6,736 nt of DNA. It comes from Planctomycetota bacterium. GTDB taxonomy: Bacteria; Planctomycetota; UBA8108. The stretch lies in assembly GCA_016928605.1 (NCBI GenBank), contig JAFGKN010000811.1, positions 1 to 6,736 on the forward strand, read 5' to 3'. Position numbers and translations under genes: made by a program. This document shows, piece by piece, positions 1-5,256 of the stretch (position 1 is its first letter; each line of letters begins with the position of its first letter). The notes beneath the pieces are model-generated. The model was not told the DNA's origin. It did not search any database and saw nothing but the letters and a program-made list of their open reading frames with translations.

Positions 1-2421
1 CGCGTCACAGGCCGCGGCGAGAATCGAACCTTCACGATCACCCCCAGCGACCCCAACGCCGGCGGCGGGCTCACGCTTCACCAGGGCGGCATCGTCGATA
101 CGCCTTCCGGCCAGTGGTGGAGCATCATCATGCAGGATCACGGCAGCATCGGCCGCATGGTCGCTCTGGTGCCGGTCACCTGGGACCACAACTTCCCGAT
201 CATCGGCCTGCCGGGCAATCTCCGCAAGGCGCCCAATACCTGGTTCAAGCCCGACACGGGCCATACCCAGGCGCCCAGGCCGCCTTTTGTGCGCAGCGAT
301 GGCTTCGACGCTCCGCATCTGAATCCCGTCTGGCAGTGGAATCACGTGCCCGACGACACGAAATGGTCGCTCACCGAAAAGACCGGCGTCCTGCGCCTTC
401 ATTCCCTTCCCGCCGCTGACTTCTGGATGGCCCGCAACAGCCTGACCCAGCGGCCGCCGGGTCCCGAGTGCGTGGTGACTGTCGAGCTCGACGCCTCGGA
501 CCTGGCAGCGGGAGACACCGCCGGCCTGGCGCTGCTGAGTGCTCCCTACGCCTGGATCGGCCTCGTCAAGAGCCCCGAAGGCGCGACCCTCCAGACGTAC
601 GACCAGACCGATCACGAGACCGCGAAAGCTCCCGCGAGTCCCACTCACCTTTGGCTCCGCGTGGCCTGCAACTTCGACAGCGAGAAAGCCATCTTCAGCT
701 GGAGCGCCGACGGCGAGGACTTCGCTCCGCTGGGCGAGCCCTTCACCATGGTGTTCCAGCTCATCACCTTCCAGGGGGTTCGCCTTGCCCTGTTCAACTA
801 CAACACGTCCGGCACACCCGGCGGCCATGCCGATTTCGACAACTTCACCGTGGGCGAGCCGCGGGCGTCGGGCATCGAGCGGACGATTCCCGTGGGCAAG
901 ACCATCACGCTGGCCAGCAGCGCCGACGGCAGCCTCCTGGCCATGAATGCCCAGGAGATGTCGCTCCACAGCGTTCCCTCGGACTCACCCAGCGCCGCCA
1001 CGCCCGCCGTCGCCTTCGAGGTCATCGACGTGGGCAGGGGGCGCGTGGCGCTTCGAGCAGCCAATGGGCGGTTGGTCTCCGTGGATGACAGCGGTGTGGT
1101 CCTCGAGGATCTCGCCGGCGCCGCGCCGACGAAGGCCGAGTCGTTCCAGTGGGTCAACCTCATGCGGGGCGACGCGATGCTCATGTCCCTCACCGACCAT
1201 CGCTACCTGGCCACCGAGCCCGGTAGCCCAGGACCGGTCACGGCTTCTGCCACCGGACCGCGGCCGGACCGCAAGGGCGGCGCCTGTTTCAAGTGGACAT
1301 CAGCGCCGCCGCATGCATTGAACACTATCCGCAACAGCACGCCCACCAGCGAAGAGGGCGAGGGCCGAGTGGGAGACCAGCAGGATTTGACCATCCAGGC
1401 CGCTTACAAGGATCACTTCCTCATCGGCATGGCGGGCGATATACCCGGCAACTACTCAGGCGAGGAGATGAACCTCGTCAGAGAGCACTTCAACGCCGTC
1501 ACGCCGGAGAACTGCATGAAGCCGGCTCCGGTTCATCCCGGCGAGAACACCTGGAGATTCGAGCGGCCCGACGCCCTGGTGAAGTGGTGCGCCGAGAACA
1601 ATGTTGCCATCCATGGCCACACGCTCGTCTGGCATGCCCAGACCGGCAACTGGTTCTTTCGCGATGGCGACAAGGCGGCCGTCACTCAGCGGATGAAGGA
1701 CCACATCAGCACGCTGGTGGGGCGCTACAAGGGGAAGATCCGCAGCTGGGATGTCGTCAACGAGGCGATCAACGACCGCGGCAACGCCCAGACGGCCGGG
1801 ACGGAGAACCTCCGCGATTCCTCGTGGCTCCGGGCCATGGGGCCCGAGTTCCTGACGCTCGCGTTCCAGTTCGCCCACGAAGCCGATCCGGACGCGACGC
1901 TGTACTACAACGACTACGGCATCGAGGCCGGCCCCAAGCACGCGAGCTCGATGGTGCTGCTCAAGCGCCTGATCCAGGACGGCGCGCCCATCCACGGGGT
2001 GGGAATCCAGGGCCACTGGAGCACCGCCAGCATCCCCTATGACGCACTGGACAAGGCGATCGCCGACTACGCTTCGCTCGGGCTGAAAGTCAGCATCACC
2101 GAGCTGGACGTGACGATCCGCGGGTCGTCGGGAGGTCAATTCGGCCGCGGCTTCCGAGGCCGCCGGTTTGGCGGCGGGGCGCCGCCTTCGCCGCAAGACC
2201 TCAAGGCCCAGGCCGATGCTTATGCGCGGCTCTTTTCGATCTTCATCAAGCACAAGGACGCGATCGAACGCGTGACGTTCTGGGGCCTCAGCGACCGCCG
2301 CACGTGGCGATTTGGACAGCACCCGCTGATCCTCGACTCCACGGGCCAGCGGAAGCCGGCCTATGCGGCGATCGTCGACGCGCTGCTGCATCCGAACCCT
2401 GAGCTGGCACCACCACGGTGA
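1..2421 (+). CDS. GH43 - GH43_C2 - beta-trefoil - GH10 xylan-degrading fusion enzyme (5' end missing)
   Basis: The frame is open from base 1 to the TGA at 2419-2421 (806 residues visible), so the gene starts upstream; the ATG at 130 lies inside a conserved domain and is not the start. Residue numbers are codons from base 1. Codons 1-85 are the end of a GH43 five-bladed propeller (HQGGIVDTPSGQWW, then TWDHNFPIIGLPGN). Codons 100-288 resemble the concanavalin-A-like GH43_C2 domain. Codons 296-435 form a fascin-like beta-trefoil: three similar strands (DGSLLAM, NGRLVSV, DHRYLAT) recur about 45 residues apart. Codons 465-800 are a full GH10 endo-beta-1,4-xylanase, with GHTLVWHAQ, the acid/base Glu588 in WDVVNEAIND and the nucleophile Glu701 in ITELDV. 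A Gly/Arg-rich loop follows the nucleophile. The enzyme probably cuts xylan internally (GH10) and trims xylose or arabinose residues (GH43), and is probably exported, but the signal peptide and the GH43 catalytic acids lie outside the window. Certain for GH10, strong for GH43_C2, good for the trefoil. Confidence 0.95.
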   Translation, partial: RVTGRGENRTFTITPSDPNAGGGLTLHQGGIVDTPSGQWWSIIMQDHGSIGRMVALVPVTWDHNFPIIGLPGNLRKAPNTWFKPDTGHTQAPRPPFVRSDGFDAPHLNPVWQWNHVPDDTKWSLTEKTGVLRLHSLPAADFWMARNSLTQRPPGPECVVTVELDASDLAAGDTAGLALLSAPYAWIGLVKSPEGATLQTYDQTDHETAKAPASPTHLWLRVACNFDSEKAIFSWSADGEDFAPLGEPFTMVFQLITFQGVRLALFNYNTSGTPGGHADFDNFTVGEPRASGIERTIPVGKTITLASSADGSLLAMNAQEMSLHSVPSDSPSAATPAVAFEVIDVGRGRVALRAANGRLVSVDDSGVVLEDLAGAAPTKAESFQWVNLMRGDAMLMSLTDHRYLATEPGSPGPVTASATGPRPDRKGGACFKWTSAPPHALNTIRNSTPTSEEGEGRVGDQQDLTIQAAYKDHFLIGMAGDIPGNYSGEEMNLVREHFNAVTPENCMKPAPVHPGENTWRFERPDALVKWCAENNVAIHGHTLVWHAQTGNWFFRDGDKAAVTQRMKDHISTLVGRYKGKIRSWDVVNEAINDRGNAQTAGTENLRDSSWLRAMGPEFLTLAFQFAHEADPDATLYYNDYGIEAGPKHASSMVLLKRLIQDGAPIHGVGIQGHWSTASIPYDALDKAIADYASLGLKVSITELDVTIRGSSGGQFGRGFRGRRFGGGAPPSPQDLKAQADAYARLFSIFIKHKDAIERVTFWGLSDRRTWRFGQHPLILDSTGQRKPAYAAIVDALLHPNPELAPPR

Positions 2422-2462
2422 CCAGCCTGGTAAGGTCGGTTTGCCGTGACAGAGGTGACTTG

Positions 2463-2525
2463 TGAGTGACGTACCACGGCAGGATGCGGCTCGGCGCGGC
2501 CGTGCAGCAGAGCGGCGGGTGATTT
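2463..2525. repeat. Paralogous direct repeat, left copy (DUF1680 Cys-Cys region)
   Basis: Aligned without gaps to 6674-6736, 55 of 63 bases match by hand count (mismatches at 2465, 2482, 2490, 2492, 2493, 2518, 2522 and 2525). Both copies encode the same protein segment on the minus strand (PLCCTAA to PWYVTH). This is shared gene ancestry, not a mobile-element repeat. Similarity ends sharply on the left side at 2463. Confidence 0.85.
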
Positions 2526-2947
2526 TGCCGGTAAGCTCCACCTCCGGCTCTGGGTCCGTGGGGGAAGTCCGGCGACAGGTTGGCGAACCGGTTGGGGCTC
2601 TGGAAGTGCACGTGGGTCTTGAAGTCCCCCGAGACCGCCGCCGGCCCCGCGTTGAAGAAGGCCCGCTCCGCACGGTCGGCCATCCGGCCCTCGCCCGTCA
2701 CGAAAAGCAGTCTGATCTGGCTCCACACGTAACCGGCCACGTCGCACGTCTCGCTGCCGCGAAACGCTCCCGTGGGGCCGTACCACTCGTCGGAGACGGG
2801 AACGCCGTGGGGCTGCATGGCGATCCGCTCGAGCAGATCATGCCAGCCGACGGCCGCCTCGCGGTAACCCCTCTCGCCGCTCCACAGGTAGCCCACTGTC
2901 CAGGGCGCGGAGCTCTCGAGGAACTCGACCGCGTGAGCGTCGTCCAC
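2466..2947 (-). pseudogene. Truncated DUF1680 (GH127-type beta-L-arabinofuranosidase) gene fragment
   Basis: On the minus strand about 160 codons read without a stop and match the middle of DUF1680 glycosidases: DDAHAVEFLES, MQPHGVPVSDEWYGPTGAF, RGSETCDVAGYVWSQIRLL, FKTHVHFQSPNRFANLSP and PLCCTAA. In the characterised GH127 enzyme HypBA1 a Glu acid/base, a Glu-x-Cys pair and a Cys-Cys pair form the zinc-thiolate active site. Plausible equivalents here are Glu at 2786-2788, Glu at 2750-2752, Cys at 2744-2746 and the two Cys at 2504-2509. The similarity ends after PWYVTH at 2466, 45 bases beyond the GH10 stop; past that point the frame runs antisense into the GH10 gene with non-family sequence. 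The N-terminal part is also absent: the possible GTG at 2945-2947 is inside the conserved domain and has no clear ribosome binding site. It lacks the C-terminal beta domains, so a working enzyme is unlikely. The gene at the right edge is a diverged paralogue. The 44 bases between it and the GH10 stop hold nothing recognisable. Confidence 0.8.
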
Positions 2948-2961
2948 GGTCGCTCCCGGGG

Positions 2962-3060
2962 TCAGTGCTGGCGTTTGCGGTAACGGGCGAGACTCGGCAG
3001 GAGCGCGCCCCCTTCTTCCTCGAACATGGCATCGAGCGCGGGAACGACGGCAGAATCCGG
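2962..3060 (-). pseudogene. Possible C-terminal relic of an unidentified gene
   Basis: Read on the minus strand, this frame gives about 32 residues with high third-position GC, ending AMFEEEGGALLPSLARY followed by RKRQH and a TGA at 2962-2964. The frame is open back to a stop at 3136-3138 but has no ATG. It lies 15 bases upstream of the DUF1680 fragment, in a different frame. The sequence has the look of a natural protein C-terminus, but I recognise no family. It may be the tail of a lost gene that once preceded the DUF1680 copy, a frameshifted N-terminal part of that copy, or chance in GC-rich DNA. It also overlaps the region where the promoter of the divergent sulfatase should be. Confidence 0.25.
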
Positions 3061-3172
3061 GTTCGAGGAGCCGCGGGAAAGCAGTGGATTACTGCCGGAA
3101 CGAGCTTTCTGGGGTAGTATGCATGCGAGGATCCGTCAGGGGGTGGCGGGTCGTTGAACCTCATCCCTCTCG

Positions 3173-3180
3173 AAAGGAGA
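3173..3180 (+). promoter_or_regulatory. Ribosome binding site that fixes the sulfatase start
   Basis: AAAGGAGA is a strong Shine-Dalgarno match placed eight bases before the GTG at 3189. It decides for this GTG over the in-frame ATG at 3084, whose extra 35 residues (many Arg, Cys and Trp, no family match) would bury the signal peptide inside the protein. Confidence 0.8.
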
Positions 3181-3188
3181 CCCAGGCC

Positions 3189-5060
3189 GTGGTCCGATCG
3201 ACAGCTTGCGAGATTCTCCGGTGGACCGTCAGGGCGAGCTGGCTGGTCTCGCTGGGGGCGGTGGTGGGAACGCTCTCATCTGGCGCGGCCGTGGCGGCGA
3301 GAAACGCCCCGCGCCCGAACGTCATCCTCCTGCTGGTCGACGATCAGGGGTACGGCGATCTGGGGTGCACCGGCAACCCCGTCATCGAGACGCCGAACCT
3401 CGACCGTCTCCATTCGGAGGGCGTCCGCCTCAGCGACTTCCACGTGGCGCCGATGTGCACGCCCACCCGCGCGCAGTTGATGACCGGCGTCGATTCGCTC
3501 TACACCGCGGCCATGAACGTCAGCAGCGGGCGGGCCCTGCTGCGGAGGGACCTGCCCACCATGGCCGATCTCTTCGCCCGGAGCGGTTACCGAACGGCCA
3601 TCTTCGGCAAGTGGCACCTGGGCGACATCTACCCCTATCGGCCGCTGGACCGGGGGTTCCAGACGGCCTTGTGGTTCCGGTCCTCCTACGTCGGATCGGC
3701 GTCAGACGCGTGGGACAACGACTATTTCAACGACCGCTATCGCCTGGGGGACGACCTCCAGCGATTCGAGGGATACTGCACGGACGTCTTCTTCGGCCGG
3801 GCCATCGACTGGATCAAAGAGCGCCAACGCCGGGGGGAACCGTTCTTCGCGTATCTCCCCTTGAACGCCGCCCACGCCCCGCTCTACGTGCCGGAGAGGT
3901 ACAGGAAGCGGTACGAGTCCCTGCTGGCCGGCCGCGAGCTGAAGGGCGCCAGGCGAGAGTCGCTCGCCCGGTTCTTCGGGATGATCGCCAACATCGATGA
4001 GAACCTCGGCCGCCTGGAGACGATGCTCCGGGAGACCGGACTGCGGGACGACACGATCCTCATCTTCCTGAGCGACAACGGCGGCACGGTCGGCGTGCCC
4101 TTCTACAACGCAGGGATGAAGGGGAGCAAGACGACGTTGTGGGAAGGCGGCCATCGCGTGCCCTGCTTCGCGCGCTGGCCATCGGGCGGCATCGGCGGCG
4201 GCCGGGACGTCGCCGGGCTGACCGAGTGTCAGGACCTGCTCCCCACCCTGGTCGAGCTGTGCTCGCTCGAAGTCCCCCGCAACGCGAGGTTCGACGGGAT
4301 GAGCCTGGCGAAGGTACTGCGAGACCCGAACGAGCGGCTCCCCGACCGGATGCTGGTCGTGCAGTTCAGCCGGATGGAATCCCAGCGGCCGAAGAGGAAC
4401 GATGCCGCCGTTCTGTGGGGACGCTGGCGGCTGGTGAAGGGAGCACAGCTGTACGACCTGCGCTCCGATCCGCACCAGGACCGCGACGTGTTCGCGGAGC
4501 ATCCCGACGTCGCCGCGCGGATGCAGGAGCACTACGATCGCTGGTGGGCCGGCATCGAGCCCAGCCTGGATCGGTTCCAGCCGTCGGTGGTCGGTTCTCC
4601 ACAGGCAAACCCCACACGGCTCTGCGCATGCGAATGGGCGGACGTATTCCTCGATCAAGGCCGGCAAGTCCGCATCGGCGAGCGGAAGAACGGCGTCTGG
4701 CACATCGAGGTGGATCGGGAAGGCCGGTACGAGATCGCGCTCTGCCGCTGGCCCCGCGAGGCCGACGCCGCCATGACCTCGGGCCTGCCGCCCCACGTGG
4801 GCGAGGACGGAGCCTCCGTGGCCGGCGTGGCGCTGCCCATCGCAGCGGCCCGGCTTCGCATCGGCGATCATGACGTGAGGATGGACGTGGGCGCGGAGGC
4901 CCGCGAAGCGGCCTTCGAGCTGGACCTGCCGAAAGGACGGACCACTCTCGAGACCTGGTTCCACGACAAGGCGGGAAAGGAGATCTGCGGGGCCTACTAC
5001 GTGTACGTCCATCGCCTGCCGGAGGCGAAGACCGAGGCGGCTCCGGCTTCCGAGGAATGA
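3189..5060 (+). CDS. Exported type I (formylglycine) sulfatase with C-terminal accessory domain
   Basis: Starts at GTG, giving 623 residues. Residues 1-36 form a Sec-type signal peptide: basic N-region, hydrophobic core around WLVSLGAVVG, and an AVA motif before a likely cleavage after residue 36. The sulfatase domain begins at PNVILLLVDDQGYGD, where Asp51 and Asp52 should bind calcium. Cys90 in CTPTR is the residue converted to formylglycine by a maturase, with Arg94 as partner. GKWHLG (Lys141, His143), His229 in NAAHAP, Asp296-Asn297 in LSDNGG and Lys314 complete the usual active site, so it looks catalytically intact. Residues about 477-610 form a second, beta-rich domain (WHIEVDREGRYEIALCRWPREAD, then KEICGAYYVYVHRL) of a kind seen at the end of many planctomycete sulfatases; its role is unknown to me. 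The enzyme hydrolyses a sulfate ester, and its neighbours suggest a sulfated glycan from a hemicellulose-like polymer. The exact substrate and sulfatase subfamily cannot be read from the sequence. It converges with the DUF1680-SGNH gene. Confidence 0.95.
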   Translation: MVRSTACEILRWTVRASWLVSLGAVVGTLSSGAAVAARNAPRPNVILLLVDDQGYGDLGCTGNPVIETPNLDRLHSEGVRLSDFHVAPMCTPTRAQLMTGVDSLYTAAMNVSSGRALLRRDLPTMADLFARSGYRTAIFGKWHLGDIYPYRPLDRGFQTALWFRSSYVGSASDAWDNDYFNDRYRLGDDLQRFEGYCTDVFFGRAIDWIKERQRRGEPFFAYLPLNAAHAPLYVPERYRKRYESLLAGRELKGARRESLARFFGMIANIDENLGRLETMLRETGLRDDTILIFLSDNGGTVGVPFYNAGMKGSKTTLWEGGHRVPCFARWPSGGIGGGRDVAGLTECQDLLPTLVELCSLEVPRNARFDGMSLAKVLRDPNERLPDRMLVVQFSRMESQRPKRNDAAVLWGRWRLVKGAQLYDLRSDPHQDRDVFAEHPDVAARMQEHYDRWWAGIEPSLDRFQPSVVGSPQANPTRLCACEWADVFLDQGRQVRIGERKNGVWHIEVDREGRYEIALCRWPREADAAMTSGLPPHVGEDGASVAGVALPIAAARLRIGDHDVRMDVGAEAREAAFELDLPKGRTTLETWFHDKAGKEICGAYYVYVHRLPEAKTEAAPASEE

Positions 5061-5157
5061 TCGGAACCCGGACCGCGTCGTCGTGGACGAGAGCCGCTCG
5101 TCCAGCTCCGAGAAGATCGAGCGCGCCGCCAGGCTCGTGGGAGGGGAGCGACGCTGA
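5061..5157 (+). other. Short coding-like stretch between convergent genes, origin unknown
   Basis: Immediately after the sulfatase stop, another plus-strand frame (codons from 5065) reads NPDRVVVDESRSSSSEKIER and then AARLVGGERR before a TGA at 5155-5157. Nearly every third base is G or C and the composition is protein-like. There is no start codon or ribosome binding site. It may be the tail of a deleted gene or chance; I recognise no family. The remaining bases up to 5256 show nothing recognisable. Confidence 0.2.
5084..5104. terminator. Candidate hairpin between convergent genes
   Basis: TGGACGAG and CTCGTCCA form a perfect 8-base stem with a 5-base loop (AGCCG), 23 bases after the sulfatase stop. 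The position between two converging genes suits a terminator, possibly acting in both directions. There is no T-run on either side, so intrinsic termination is doubtful. Confidence 0.3.
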
Positions 5158-5256
5158 TCGGCACGAACCCCTGACCTGACGGCCCCGACGGAGAAGGCCA
5201 TAGTGGCCGCCACGGGCTCCCTGACCGCGCCGATCGAGGTCTCCTTCGACTCGATG

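Larger units (their letters stand above)
2948..3188 (+). other. Upstream region of the sulfatase gene; no convincing promoter
   Basis: This 241-base stretch separates the minus-strand DUF1680 fragment from the sulfatase start and must hold, or lie downstream of, the sulfatase promoter. A TAGTAT at 3115-3120 resembles a -10 box in four of six positions, but the only TTACTG-like -35 candidate (3089-3094) is 20 bases away and matches poorly, so no promoter is called. No operator-like inverted repeat or riboswitch was recognised. The stretch may also contain the relic at 2962-3060. Confidence 0.4.

Noticed and set aside
130..132. ATG at 130 as the start of the xylanase gene
   Set aside because: Codons before it (HQGGIVDTPSGQWW) belong to the GH43 domain, so the gene continues past the left edge.
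2422..2465. Insertion sequence or terminator at the DUF1680 breakpoint
   Set aside because: Only 44 bases lie here. The near-palindrome ACCAGCCTGGT is too tight for a useful hairpin and no terminal inverted repeats or T-run are seen.
1456..2673. Long minus-strand open frame (405 codons) across the GH10 gene
   Set aside because: It is antisense to clear GH10 motifs, is rich in Arg, Val and His without family motifs, and overlaps the DUF1680 fragment in another frame. It is a by-product of high GC content.
3089..3120. Promoter with TTACTG and TAGTAT
   Set aside because: The 20-base spacing and the poor -35 match make this no better than chance.
3084..3188. Upstream ATG at 3084 as the sulfatase start
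   Set aside because: It would put 35 atypical residues before the signal peptide and has no good ribosome binding site; the GTG at 3189 has both a site and the right spacing.
3702..5213. Long minus-strand open frame (503 codons) across the sulfatase
   Set aside because: It is antisense to conserved sulfatase motifs and shows no recognisable domain; GC-rich codons rarely make stops on the opposite strand.
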